Assembly: GCF_003945595.2 (NCBI RefSeq)
Contig: NW_024104554.1
Location: 2,790,001-2,854,000, forward strand
Source: Pipra filicauda
Lineage: Eukaryota > Chordata > Aves > Passeriformes > Pipridae
Direction: 5' to 3'
DNA: 64,000 bases
The notes under the pieces are model-generated. The model did not search any database, was not told where the DNA came from, and saw only the letters and a program-made list of their open reading frames with translations. Shown in pieces: positions 38,234 to 51,984 of the stretch (the first letter of the stretch is position 1; each line of letters opens with the position of its first letter). A program made the translations under genes and the position numbers.

Positions 38234-41200
38234 CATTGAGAGAACAGCCGGAAAGATGCTGCATGTTCTAAATGTTCACTGATAACATAAAGGATCAGCT
38301 TTTTGGGAAAGTTTTCTGTATAAAAGGGATACAGCAAATAGTGACAGTTCCAAGTCAGATCAGGATAAATCACCTCTTGGGAAATAAAGGAAAACAAGAT
38401 TACTTGTAAGGTGGTAAGCAGGCACAGTATGGCTTTGCACCTAGGTTTGGCACAGCTGTTTTTTCATGTTTACAGTGTATATGCATATGAAGCCTGTAAT
38501 TGGTAAAGCAAAGTACCCATGAACAAAGAGAATGTTCAAAGCATTGTTTTGCGATACTGTGGGGGAGATTCTTGAATATCCCAGGGAAAACCAAACCAAA
38601 CTCCCCAAAGATATTTATACGAATTTCCTGTGGTTCCATGAAAATTATGATTTTGTATTGTGATAAAGACATATTCTACATTCCTTCAAAAGAGAAAAAA
38701 ATATTTGAAAACATTTTCCAGTTATCAGGGAAGATGTCAAAAGTAACTGTGAGGCTAAAAGGCCATATTCCCACTTCACATTTCCTGCTTTAAGCAAAGG
38801 CTAAGGATTGGATACACTCTTATTTGCTCTAATCATGGACCAAATGGAGGAACAAACCGAAAAGGTGCATTTATTAGTAACTATAAAGGAAAAAAAATTG
38901 GTTTTGAGACAGCACCCATTTGTGTTGCTGAGTGTTCTTAGGATCATGGTAGCTCAATTATAGGAAAATCAGTTGTCCTCAGAAAAGCACTGCTGGGTAG
39001 GTCTATGGTTTATGTGATTCTGGAGAAAAGCATTCAACGATTTGTTTCCATCATCCCAAGTGATGACTGTGTAAAGATAATTTTGCTTCATGGGACTCTG
39101 AGAGAATGCCTACAATGCCAAATCCAATATTCTGCCATCTAGCCCTAGTCATCATTGTCCCCTAAAGAGAAGAGGTTTTACATTTTTTCTGTTTCTCTTG
39201 AAAAAAATGAAATTGCAATCCTATTTCTTCTTTCATTGAAATGATAGTGTGGTTAGAAACCTCCGTAGCCATAGACTGTACTACCACTTTTCAGAAGAAA
39301 GCTGTAAAAATTGTCAGATGAAACCTTTCAGAATATTTGAAAACAAATTTTCAGTGGTTCCATCCTTTTGATCTTGTACAAAATTAAAATAAGACCCACT
39401 AATATTCAGAATTGCCTAAATGTCTGTGGTAAAAATTTTCTTTTTCTACGATGAAAATTTTAATGTTTTTATAGTCTAAGATAAAAGCTTCAATTGCTTT
39501 GCTAATGTGAAGTATTCCATGTCAATAATCCTGTGATTAGTTAGCATTTATGGGGTATATGAGTACTGTGAAGAGTTTGTCAGTTCATCCTTTCCCTTTG
39601 GCTTACTGCCTTCATCTTCCAGTTCAACAAGCTTTGGTGTTTCTGTTATGTAAACACATGTGAAAATGGCTATACATATCACAATGGTTATTAAATCATT
39701 AATGTCTGCAAACTCCAGAAATGTTTGTGTTGTAATATTCACTTTAATTGCTAACAAGACAGTAATAATTAAGGAAAATCCACTATTTTGTAACTGGTCT
39801 GTCAGTTCTTCTTTCACAGTGGTGAAACGCTCTTGGGAAAGACACTGAGGAGTTCTGAAAAGAAGTTCCTCCCAATGGGAGAATCATGCAAGTGAATGGA
39901 AAGAGATATGATAAAATGATAAAATCTTCATTTAATGGTTTAGAACATTAGTCATGTTTTAAAATTATTTATGCGTCTGCCTCTCTTTCTGCCTATTCAT
40001 CTATTCATTCATACTCCAAAAATAAATGATGTTTCTAATTCTGGAGAAGGAAAGGGTCCATATGTAGCTCTGTCTTACGTTTCAGGCTGTTGCATTTTTA
40101 ATTGTTACTTTTTATTGACTGAGATCAGAAATCGTACAAGGGATGCACGTTTGCAAAGAAGTCTGCCAAACCCCCTCAAAATAAAAGGCAATAAAAGAAG
40201 AGAAATGTTGATGTATTTCATAATTCTGTTGTGCAGTTGTGTTTTTTAGAAGAATTAATCTTTATCAAAAAAGCGACTGAAAGGATTTGTGAATTCTGTT
40301 CTTATTGATTTTTTTTTGGTAAAGCTAGGTTCAAATCCATACAATCATTTGGTGGTATAATGTACATTCCCTCCAGCACTGCTGATATTGAAGGATTGAA
40401 AGAATAGTGAAAATCTACTCTGAAATCTAAATATTGAGTATATGGTGAGCCTGTACTTTAAAATATTATATTTATAAGCAGGAATCCAAAACAAAATTCT
40501 CAAAATTTTGAATTACCAACCAGAGGAGACATGTTGTCAATAAGGGGTGAGTTCCTATCTGGTATTTCTTCAGAGCTGGACTGTCAGACATGTCTGAAGT
40601 TGGCCTACTAAAAATCCCCATGTACTTTGGAAAAGCTTGGTTCTACACTTGCATTCAGGCAACAAAATGGGACCTCTTTTATTTTCAGAATCAGAGAACT
40701 GTAACGACTGTTATGCCTTTAATGAAGTCTGTGGTTAAGTAATTAAGTTGCCCGACTATAGATTAAGATATCTGGTAGTACTTTGAAAATGTTGGCTTTG
40801 TTTTGACTTGTGTTTGTTGTCTGTACTGAGGCTGTCAGTCATTTCTTGACATCTCCTAGAATGTTAGCGGCTTTTGTCGCGAATATATGTTTGTGTTTGT
40901 GCCTTGTCAAGCACCTGGGGACAGAGAGCACCATCCTACAGCTTAGGGTGGATTCTGAGATGTATGAGTGCACTTCCCACAGCACAAAGCCTGGTGCAAA
41001 GTAGGTGGCTTCCTGGTGGATTCTCACAAATACTGAAAGTTGTCCCAGTTGCATGTTTTGCCCTTCACAGCTTTTAATCTTTGCCAGTTTTGCCAATTTT
41101 TCTTCCTCAGAACATATCTAGTTTTTCCAAGCCAATAAAATATAAATACTGGTCCATCTAGTCTGGTATCGTATCCTCAAAATTAATCAGTTCAAGAGAC

Positions 41201-42160
41201 TTCAGCAAAGGAATTAAATGTATACCAAAAAGAAAAGAGCCCTTAGGTCTGAAGAGCTGATGAAAGCAACTGAAAAGCTATCAGAAAGCCACTGCTTAAT
41301 TTTTATTAGACAATATTAAGAGATATTAGGGTATTTTTAAACAACATATTATTATTGCAAACTTTTATTTTAATAATAAAATAGACAATTATTCCCCCTC
41401 TACTAATTCTCCTATGACATAATATCTCTTATCTCTGGTCAAAATGCTTTTTTCCATTTCTGTGATCAGCAATTCCCTTTTAAAATGTCTCCTCTCACCT
41501 CCTTGTTTGATCACCTTTGACAGACTGCTAGAGTCTGGAGGACTAGTGCAATTAGAAAAGCAAGGAAAATCTCAGCATACAAAACATGTTTATATGAAAT
41601 ACGACTTACACGTGTTTCCAAAGCAGAAAGTCAGGATAAAAAAAGTGTGTAGTAATGCAAGAAATGGCAGAGGCAAGAAAAATTGGCTGGCGTCTCTCTG
41701 GTGCTGCAATTCATACTTTGCCTTGGGGTTTCAGCAAACAGCATCTGCCTGAACCTTGATGGCTAGAAATCAATAATATAGATTTCATCTGCAAACAGAT
41801 GCAATCTCTGCCCCTTTATGGGAGGAGCAGCCAATACCTCAGGCAAATACAGAGCAAATACAGCTAGTGTGTGCCCTGGGGGGTGTTGTGTAACCTTGTA
41901 AGCAGCCTTATTTTCATAAGCAGAAGACAAATCAAAGGGTCAGCTAGGAGGGGGAAAGACTGCTAGGGACAAATTTAGGAGCAAAGTGTAAAATAATTAG
42001 TTTATAAACACATTATGGAAAGCATGTAAGCAAGAAACTTAGAAGATTATAATTTCTTAGGAGGGATAGCCGAGCTACCAACAGGTCATAGGCTATGTTT
42101 TAAAGTATTTTATTGATTTTTATTTCTTAGACACTTTTATTTCAGCCTGATGTTGCCTGT

Positions 42161-42215
42161 CCTTCCTTCCTTCCTTTCTTCCTTCCTTCCTTCCTCCCTT
42201 CCTTCCTACCTACCT
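42161..42215. repeat. (CCTT)n microsatellite
   Basis: An imperfect CCTT tetranucleotide run of about 55 bp, with CTTT, CTCC and CTAC interruptions toward the end. Confidence 0.95.
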
Positions 42216-42842
42216 TTTATGTTTCCTATTTTTCCTTTGTAGTTCTCTTTCAGAGAGAATAATTTTTTCCCTCTAGCATCAGCATACGATTTCTTAATTT
42301 TGATGGAATTTTCATTTCTTTTTGCTTCAGTTTTCCACTTGGAAATAAAAATATCATTGCAAAATAGTCTGAAAGGATGCTACAAGACCTCCTGGATGGT
42401 TTAAGAGTATTTCACAACAGACTTGCTTTTCATAAAAGTAGGGATAAAGCAATTTCTAGTGAGGGGACATATACCTTTAGAAAAAAAAATAGTAGAAGTG
42501 AAATCGCCTTTATTTACCTCTCTGCTGCAAATTATACTTGTTAAATACAAAATATTTTATCACTGCACATGTAAATCACAAGTTTTTGACAGTTACACAA
42601 CTGACAAAACTGCAGAGACTCAAGGTATTGTTCCAAAGTATCTTTCACTTAGTTAGACATTAACAGGTTCAATAGTCGTACATTCACATGTTAAGACAGC
42701 ATCCAGTTTTAGAGTTCAAATGAAAACTTGCTTTTCAGTGTATTGTCACTGAAATAAGTGTATGACTTTTCTGGAAAAAGTAATGAATCCTTATATTGCA
42801 CTCTAATGGTCTGGAATATATTGTCTCACTGGAATGCTAATG

Positions 42843-42861
42843 AATATTAAACTTTAATATT
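42843..42861. repeat. Near-perfect palindrome AATATTAAA-C-TTTAATATT
   Basis: Nine-base arms with a one-base spacer, in A+T-rich sequence. Confidence 0.85.
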
Positions 42862-43000
42862 AATGGACTTCAGAAACTATATGTATATATTGAAATTTTA
42901 AGATTAAGGATGTACAGTGCCAACACTCAGTAGTGCTAGTACAGAATTTTGCATTAATGGTATATTGAGAGCTCTCTAAAACTCGTCACAGCAGTGACCT

Positions 43001-43019
43001 ACAACAACAACAACAACAA
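43001..43019. repeat. (ACA)n microsatellite
   Basis: Six perfect ACA units, then AATAAAAAA. Confidence 0.9.
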
Positions 43020-46000
43020 TAAAAAATGTTGTTACACATTGAATGCACTTTTCAAACCATTTCTTCCTCCTTACAGTTCAGCTGAACAATTATTAATTAA
43101 TTGTATTCAACTTTTCCATGATCCCACTCTCCATAAAAAAGAACCCAAACCCCAAATTGAAAACGAACCTATTTCTGAGTATACCAGATGCTCTGGGCGT
43201 ACGGCTTCCTCTACTATATATGTGATGTTTTGCTTTGACCTAGGCTGTTCTTTCTGGTAAAAATATATTTATTTTCAGAGATTCTAATTTTATTGGCGAG
43301 TAAAAATTTTTTTTTTGGTGGGCTGGGGGGGCTGGGATATTCATTCAGCACTTTCATGAAAAATATGAACTCCATGAAAGTAAAATTTCATTATGAAATA
43401 CTTTACTTGGAAATTTTTTGACCAGCCTTACCATTTAGGTATCTAAATTTATGTACACTAATGACTCACATCTCCTTCCCCCTTTCCCCACTTATTTGCA
43501 ACACCCTTGCTATTGTTTTCACAAACTGTTCTTTCCTCTTTCATTCAGAAAATAATACAAAGACAGTTGTGTCACTCCTTGCCTTGATTTTCCTTGCCTT
43601 TCCAGCAGCTGCTTAATTTCTTGGCTAAAGACAGAGCTCTTTTCTGAAATAAGAAAACACCTGTTGATTTTTCAGATTTGTCTTCTGTGTTACTCTCTAG
43701 CAAAGAGATATACCAAATCTCACCACAGTTCAGTTAGCACCACTTTAACCTGCAGTTTGAGAGTCTAAAATAACCTTCAGAAAAGAGCTTGAAGGGAAGA
43801 CACAATGAAGAACTTGTTCTAGACAGCTGCATTCCATGGAATTAATGTGCCAGATTTTAAGTTTACCTTTCAGTAACTTGCCTATTCCTCGATAAGTAAG
43901 CACATCTTTTACACTTACTTCTCTAGGGTACAACTGTGGTGTCACATTTCCAGAGCCCCACCTAGCCTGGAGGCACCTGACACTCTTTGCCCCATTTGGA
44001 CTTTCTGCTAATGACCTTATTGGCTCTGCAGCATTTCTTCTGGGGAGCCTCATTTTTGACAAATTTGGGGTTCACCAAGCTGAAGCTTCTTCCACCCACA
44101 CCTAGTGGGGATTTTCACAAACAGTAGCCACTCTGACCAAAATGTTTTGTCTCAATGAAGGACCGAAAAAAGTGGCAGGCCCTCCCTAAAAATCTCAGTA
44201 GGCTTTATGGCTTTAGACAGACACTGTGTTCACAGTGTTACAGGTTATGAACATCAGCTGAGGGTGGGATTGCTCATCTAAATTTCGCTGGCCAAAGGTT
44301 AGCAGTCCAGCCTCAATTAGTCACCTAGTCGCCCTCAGTAGTCAGCGGTGAACTGTAGATAGCTCCAGAAGTGATTCATTACTCGTAGCCGGGTCTACCT
44401 GAAGGCAGGATGACTCACTGACTGCAGAGGGGTACTGCTAGGGTGGGCAGTGAGGTGAGATCTACTGTGCTGCTGGATACTGTTTGTGTTAGCCTGCCTT
44501 CAGAACAAAGCAATAGCCTTAGCTGTAAAATACCTCCAGGCTAGGCTGCTGTACCCCCCATTTGGAGCAGGGTAGGAGCACACACCTGGACAGTCACGGC
44601 AGCTCACAGGACAAGTGCTGGCAGGTTCAGCTGCCATAGCTGAGTCATGTGGCTGAATCCTTAGTACCAGCATCTGTTTGCAAAACTGACTCTCAGATAC
44701 TTCTGATAAAGAGAATTAGAATTTGGAAAGGTTGTGAGTGCTTTTCCAACGTTACACCATTTCAAACACCTCAAGCTATGACCAAATATCTTAGCACCCC
44801 CTCTTCTTGACTGCAGTTCATATGACTCTTTCTGGCTGGAAAGCAAAACATTGTATAAAGCCATAATCTAGTCCCTATAACTTCATTAAAATTATTTTCA
44901 CATCAGCTTTCTTTTACCTTAGAAACTCATCAGATTCAAACAGAATTGTGGACCCATCCCAAATAGTCTACATGATCTCCCACTTTACTCCTGATGACTT
45001 TTTGTTACATCCTCCAGACAATTGAAAACCCCATCATCACAGCTACATTTTCTTTCCACAGTCTGGGAGCTTTCTTGTTTACCTTGTTCCTCATGTTTTA
45101 AAAATCTTCCTTGAACTGATTTCATTTTCACCTCCTTTTTCAGCTACACTGGCTTTTCTCTTACTTCTGATGGACTTGTTGCTGTGTGGCACACTTCTTC
45201 CTATGAAATACATCAGCTTGTGATTGAATATTTTGTGTTTCCATTTGCACCATCCCATTTCATTTCGCTCAGAACCAGCCTTGTTTACTTCCTGTTTGGA
45301 TGGAACTTGTTGTCTTTGCTTTACATTTCATCTTTGATCATAGTCGCAAAGGTGACTGTGCAGATACCACTGGTTTGTCTCCGGCTATGTCTTTGAGGTT
45401 AGTCACAACAAGTAGAAGCACTAGGGAAGTCTGGGAAGGCTGTGGGTAATGGACATCACAGGTTTCCTGATATGGAAATATTTGTACTGGGCAATGTTTA
45501 TGTTTTGCAATCATGCCCAGGACCTTATCATGCTACATGCTGTACACCTACAACAAAACACAGCACTTACCCATGACCAGACACACTACATACCGTACAT
45601 TCCTCTGACACTCCTGCCTCCTCCGCTGAACTGTGGACTTCGATGCAGATCAGGTTTGTAGCAAAATGTAAAGTGTAAAATTGGTGTCCTTCTGTTTCTC
45701 ATTCACATTTAGTAACTGAACAGTCCTACATATTTGGATGGTTTTGATCTGGATCACAACTGTGTTTATAGAACCATGAAAAGTTTTTATTTGAAAAGAA
45801 ATATACCTATATATACCTTGAAAAGATACCTTTGTGAAAGAATGTTGAGTAAAATCAACAGAGAACAAGTACAGCAGTCCTTGGTCAGTGCTTGTTTTAG
45901 TTTAGGAATGAGCTAAATCATTTTAAGCCGGGCTCAAACTGGAAATATATATTTGCAATCTATTTAGAAGGAAAAATACAGGATTACTTGAAATGGTAGA

Positions 46001-46802
46001 CATTCATTTAGATGAAAATAAACTGTGTCCTCTTTGTTTAACTTACTGGTACATATTCTACTAACTCAGTAGAAATGAGTCTTGAAGCTTAGACAGCTAC
46101 TGACAGGATGAACTCTGGCAAGGGGTTTTAGAGTCTGGGTCAACCATTTCTTCTTCCTAGCAGGCCTCCTTTCCCATCAGTCCCTACTCCTCCACCACCT
46201 CCTGCCACGTGGACAATAACTTGAGAAGATTCCCAGATGTGCCACATCACTAAAGGGGGACTGGAGGTGGTCAGATTTGTTTGTTGTGTACTTCAGCACA
46301 CATTGGAGGCCAGATTTGCAGCTGAGAGATGGTAACTAACTCAATAGCATTTGATAGTAGGATCTCATTCCGGGGCTACATCTCATCTAAATGAATGTTT
46401 CAGTCTCAAATCTTTTCAGCTTTTTCTGTTCATCTGAGCCCTGTGGCAAGCTGAATTGAACTAAACAGAGAGAGGACTGCTGAAGGACAAACGAGCACAT
46501 GGAGGTTTGCAACACTTTTAAATCAATTTCATTTTACAATTAAAGTAATATAAATAGATTTAAATCCATACTTTTAATTAAAACAACAGCTTCCTGTGCC
46601 TCCCAACTGCAGGCAGAACTTGAGTTCTATTCTGTGAGGAAACATGTCTTTTGCAATTTACTGCTAAGGTAATACAAACCACACTGATTTATGTTTTAAA
46701 TATTTGAACATCAGGAGAATTTATTTGTGACGGTTCAAGATCAAGCATAGGTAAATGGGGATTTTAGACAAAGTGGCCATGGAAGAAAACCGTCCTCTTG
46801 GA

Positions 46803-46923
46803 TAGTGCATGATAAGACTCTCAGGCACATGCTGGGATTCTTGGTGTTGTCCTGTGCAGAGTCAGGAGATGGACATGATGATTCTTGTGGGTAGCTTCCA
46901 ACTCAGGATATTCTATGATTCTA
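46803..46923 (+). mobile_element. Short CR1 3' end (about 120 bp)
   Basis: The segment reads TTGTCCTGTGCAGAGTCAGG, then GTAGCTTCCAACTCAGGATA and ends TATTCTATGATTCTA, the 3'UTR and octamer tail of a CR1. It is of a different 3' type from the other CR1 copies in this window. Confidence 0.85.
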
Positions 46924-49900
46924 AGATCAGATGGCAGAGAAGTCCTCTTACCATCCCATCACTTTCTTTCCACAATGGTTTTAGAGCAATATAAGATGAT
47001 CTGTGAATGTCTCATGGAGGAGTGAGATGGTCTCTCTTCCAACAACTATAGGATAATAAAAGTATACAAATCTAAATCACTGAAAATCTAGGAAAATTGG
47101 AGCTTCCAGACTACTAGCCTGTTCTGGAAGGTTACATTGAAGGCCTGTTCTCAGAAATAACACAAATTTCAGCCTCTTTATAGTAATTGAAATCAAGGAA
47201 TTGAATTCTTTTCTACAACAGGGAAAAAGAACGGAGATCTATTCCTACTGCTGTCACAGCAAATGGAGACAGCTCTGCAGATGCTCATTTTAAGCCCAAA
47301 AGATGCCTAGAGAGTCACCTCGGCTTGTATTTGCAAGTGAACCCAATAGACTACATCACTGTTTGATGCTGGTTGACTTTTGCATATGATAGGGTTCTTC
47401 CTGCAAGTATTAAATGTTGAGTGAAAACTGGTTTTCAAGAAAAAAGTGGTGAACTGCATCTTTCCAACAAGCTCAAGAGATACCTCGCTGTCCTGGGTCC
47501 CACATAGAACTGATTTAGGTGCATTTCTTTTTCAGTCCTGTTGCTGCAAAGCTTGCCCAATTTGCTTTGACTGGCGTAATGTTCTTATTTGGCCACACTG
47601 AACTTTCTACAAGGTATAAGCTACACTACACCATGAGAAGACCTGTGATTTGGCATTTGACTTTGCAGTAGCTGTACTCAGGGCTCTTTGAGACAAAGTG
47701 TCACCACAGCTTGGAGAAACTTATCATCTAGAAGACATAAACCAAGCCAAAGATGATGTTACAAACAGGTATCAAAGAGCAAAAATTATATGCTAAGTTA
47801 TGCAGGAGGAGCTATCTACATGAAAAAGGACTAGAGACTTGGTCTCTGATCTTGTAAGCCTCTGCTTAACTACACAACACATTAATTTCTTGACTTTTTG
47901 CATGGTTAGTTCTTAGCTTCCATGGGTAGAGACAGAAAAAGATTGAGCAGAAGGATGTAAAACCTAACTGGAAGCATTATTCAGGAAAAAAGATTACAAG
48001 AATGAGGTGAGGACAATAGTGCTTTTTATAATGATTGGCACATGAATGAGTTCATTGGAAATGTAAACACAGAAAGGGACTGTCAGAGAGGGTGTAAGAT
48101 GAGTAACTCAGACTGATGAATAACTGTGGAAGTGGATAAGACTTCCTGCTCACCAAAGAGAAAAGCAGTGATGTAAGAAGAGGTTGGGCTAACAGGAAGG
48201 AGTAAGGGCAGCATTGCCCTCAGCGTGTTCAACTGTGTCTGTCTCTTTGCGCACAAGTCTAAATCTCAGTGCTGGTTGGTTTGACACTTCTATGTCCATC
48301 ATCACCTCACTAATAATCTCGTGGTTTTGTGGGTAACTGTTGGTGATCGCTACCCTCTAAGAGGTCTTGCTACCCCCTATGAAAAAGAACATAAAAATGG
48401 GTACTCTTGACAACTGAGGCAAATTTGGAAACCCAGACAATCATAGCTCTTAGATATTTTTAATCATAGCTGCTGAGGCAACTCAACTCCTGTACAAATG
48501 TAGAAGCTAATTTTACAGGATTTCCTGTTCTTTCAGTAGCTAGACTGATTCCTGGAGGTGGATATATTTAACTGACTTTCATCTGGAGGTTGTTTTTTTC
48601 TGATACTGTTTCTTTTTCTGATATATCCCAAATTTTATTGGCAAGTATAAGTGATCAAAATTCTCAACACCTTTTGTCATGGAGACCTCCACAGACTAAG
48701 CTGCTGTTACATCATTGCCTGCAAATGAGCTGAGTAGCCCTTTCTAAGCCCATTTTATTTCTGAGGATGGGGCACCTACCACTCTCTCTGCAACATTATA
48801 CTTAAGTAACTTGATATAGTCCCCTCTTGTCTCACAGGATAAATCCAGGATAAATATGGCTCAACCACCAAACCTCCTCAACATTTGAAGGCATCTCTTT
48901 GCAGAGTAAAGCCAAATCCTGTATTTGCTTATTCGCCTGCTGTTGACATAGGCTGTTCTTCGGCAAAAGTTCTTGAAGATATTAAGTACTTCTGCAGTTC
49001 TGTGTTCAGAATGCACCAACATCTACAATACACCTGAAAAGGCCTTTTTCTATTTCTTTCCAACACTTATTTACTACTCAGAGATGAATCAGAAGAGAAG
49101 CAGTGAATCAGTAAGCTGTGGACTTTTAGAGGCCGCTTGTATCAGTCCAAGGATAAGATCTTATAAAACCTTATTTCTGGAAGAAATCCACTAGACTTCA
49201 TAAAATATGGTACAAAGGTGCTATGTGGAAAACAACGTAAGAACGGTGTTCCTAAATGTAGCCGCAGGTCATTCATAGATTCTGATGGCTCCTTCCTCTC
49301 TTAAGCAGCAAGATAAGCAAAGGCTTGCTATGGAGATTAACTTCCATAGAAAGGGGGATACACAAATTGTCACCCCTTTCCAGACTTGCTTTGTACCTTG
49401 CACTGATATAGGTCAAACAGGGCTTGTGAGAGGAAGGTTACATGTCAATGATGATAAAGTTGCTCTTGGGTGTTGGTGGAAGAGCCTAATCTGCACAGCA
49501 ACCATCATTTAGCTCTCACAACCTACAGTTGTGTTCAAACGCTGGATGGTGAAACACTTGTGTCTGAGCAGGTTAGATCATACCAAAATGATGACTAGGA
49601 AACTGGATTGCATTGGTGTCTGGTAAAAGCTCACTGTATGCAATCATTATTTCTGCTGCTTTCTTCAAAAAATAAATGAATAAGGACTTAGCGTTATATA
49701 TTGAATTCTTCCTGTGGAAAGAACAGTCAAACAACAGCTTGTTGATAAGATTCTGGGATAGTATTTTTTACAAGCAGAACTTCAAACTCCCTGCCACTTT
49801 GGACACCAGCTGTGAAGAATGTGATATTGCCTGCAGCACACTGTAGCTTTTGACAGTGAGCAAAACCAAATATAATACTAATATTTATATACTAGTATAT

Positions 49901-50257
49901 ATTAGTATATACTAATAATACTATTTTTTGGAAAAAAAATAGTACCCTTCAAAAATAAACTCTCTATCTTTTCAGCCATATTCTGAAATGAAAAGAACAG
50001 CCCTAGCCCCATATATTTCAAATTTACTGATACTGAGAGCTAACAGTTATTGTGCCAGCTCCTTGCGAGACTCCCTACCTAAGCTCAGCCAGGGGTCTGG
50101 GCGTGGCCCAGGGAAGTACTGCACTTTCAGAGGTTCACAGTCTAATATCAGCCTCACTCACAGAGAAATTAATTCCCTAATAGGATTCCAACTTTAAAAT
50201 AACAGTACCTTAATGGAGACAGTAAAATAAAAGTATACTTTAAAAAAACCAAACGTT
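46924..50257. other. Non-coding interval downstream of the inferred FAM110C 3' end
   Basis: No gene or clear repeat, apart from the TA-rich palindrome cluster at 49870-49922. Confidence 0.55.
49900..49917. repeat. Perfect 18-bp palindrome TATTAGTATATACTAATA
   Basis: The palindrome is embedded in a TA-rich cluster (49870-49922) with further TAGTATA/TACTAATA units. Confidence 0.9.
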
Positions 50258-50275
50258 AACTTTCAGAGTGGTAGT

Positions 50276-50281
50276 TTTATT
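50276..50281 (-). terminator. Polyadenylation signal AATAAA, probable 3' end of the FAM110C transcript
   Basis: The plus strand shows TTTATT, i.e. AATAAA on the minus strand. Just beyond it (complement of about 50246-50256) the minus strand reads GTTTGGTTTTTTT, a good U/GU-rich downstream element. Cleavage would fall near 50255-50265. It lies on the same strand as FAM110C. Confidence 0.5.
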
Positions 50282-50985
50282 TGTATGCATTCAATAGCAC
50301 ACATGTTCTTTCATAGTAATACAAACATAGCAACCAAGAAACATCCATACCAGGTGTGACCAGCACTCCATTTCAAAGGATTCAAAAGCAGATCCAAGAA
50401 ACTCCATGAGAGGCAATGACAGGACAACTTGCTCCCAGAAGAAAGTTTCTGCTTAATCCCCATCAATGTAATGCTTGGCCAATTTCAAAAAACATGAAGA
50501 CTTATATCCCTTAGAAAAGTAATATACATATTATAGAACAATCTGTATTCCTTACTTATAGATTTCTGTACAGTAATATTTACAATATATTGCAAAGCTT
50601 TCAGTCGCTATCTGATTGCAAATACTTGCTTCCAGGCCATAAACCCCAGACTTTGTACCTCTCTCCTGTTGTGCTACAGCCGGGGACATTGTCCTTTGTC
50701 ACAACATTGGAGCACCTTGAAACACTCGGGTGTAAACAGCAGTTCACTCTGCACACTCACACACCATTTGACTATTTTTGTTTACATAGTTCTAGTCAAA
50801 AAAAATCATTCGATTTATGACTCGCCTTTGTCCTCAACCTCAGTTTAAGCTCCTCAGACAACTGGAAAACCAACTCCACTGCTAAAACTTCTGTCCAAAC
50901 TGCAATGGCCCACTTTACCACAGCTTATCACTAAAGCTGAAAAATCCAACCCCTTCCAAAGCATGTCTTTTATAATCAAATAGTG

Positions 50986-51013
50986 AAAAACAAAACAAAA
51001 CAAAACAAAACCA
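50986..51013. repeat. (AAAAC)n microsatellite
   Basis: About five units of AAAAC. It lies inside the candidate FAM110C 3'UTR, where on the transcript strand it would be a GUUUU run. Confidence 0.9.
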
Positions 51014-51960
51014 ACAAAACAATCTGGATAATTTTTTGAGAAAAAGACAGGTAGTGACTAACATTAGCAAGTTTTTCTTATTTTGAGGGATACATCTGAA
51101 AGACCTAGCAGAAAAAAGGAAAAGCCTGTACATGTAACAGTAACAGGAGCTGAATGAAGACTAGAGCTCCCACCATTTGGAAAAAGCACTGAATTACCCA
51201 TTCCCAAGATGTATGGAAAAAGAAAGATTGTTGTCTGTTGTTGTTCTGACATACTGGGAAGTGTAAATTATTAGCTTCCCCAGAGGTATTATTAAATAAA
51301 GGGAATCTATAGCTTATCAGGGAAAGATCTTAGACAGGTCCACATAATCTCTGAAGTAAATGATACCTGGGAGAGCTTGGGATTCCTACACAGTTTGAAC
51401 AAAGCCAGAGAAATTTTGCCACATATCAATGTGGAACTCCAACTCCCCAAACTATTCACAAAGACAAAAAGTGGGATTAAAAAAATATTCAGAATGGGGC
51501 CAGTTCTGATTTCACTAACCTCTGCCATAAAACCTTCATCAGTTTTGAGAATGGCTGATGTTCACTATTTTCAAGCAAATTAAACATATTCCTTCCTAAC
51601 ATTGAAAACTCGTGAGCAACACATCTTTCATCTTAACTTTTGAGAGCTGCTCAACTAAAAGAGCAAAAGCAAACAGAAGTTTGAAAATGAAACCAAATAT
51701 TTCCTTGGAAACAAAACAAAATAATTCTCTTCTCTTGCAGTGGGGCACTGAATTGTAATGCAAAAGATTTTTCCTGCACTCTGAGCTGTCTACAGGCATC
51801 TGTATTTTCAAAGAAAAGCAATCCTTATCTCTGACAACTGTATATAAACATATATGTGGTATGGCACCTTGCAAATTGAGCATGTACAGAACAGATGTGT
51901 CAGGTTGTGTCCCTGACTAATAAACCCAGACTCGAGCCTTAAAAACCTGCATCTTAAGTG

Positions 51961-51984
51961 TATAATTCTTACTATAATTCTTAC
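51961..51984. repeat. Perfect 12-bp tandem duplication
   Basis: TATAATTCTTAC occurs twice in tandem, inside the candidate FAM110C 3'UTR. Confidence 0.9.

Larger units (their letters stand above)
37251..46802. other. Non-coding interval
   Basis: Unique A+T-rich sequence with microsatellites at 42161 and 43001 and the palindrome at 42843. A slightly G+C-richer patch at 44200-44650 shows no gene. Confidence 0.55.

Noticed and set aside
42161..43020. A CRISPR-like array or structured repeat
   Set aside because: These are ordinary CCTT and ACA microsatellites with no repeat-spacer pattern.
47005..47060. Another CR1 3' end (TCTCTTCCAACAACTATAGG)
   Set aside because: Only about 20 bases resemble a CR1 tail, and there is no octamer repeat.
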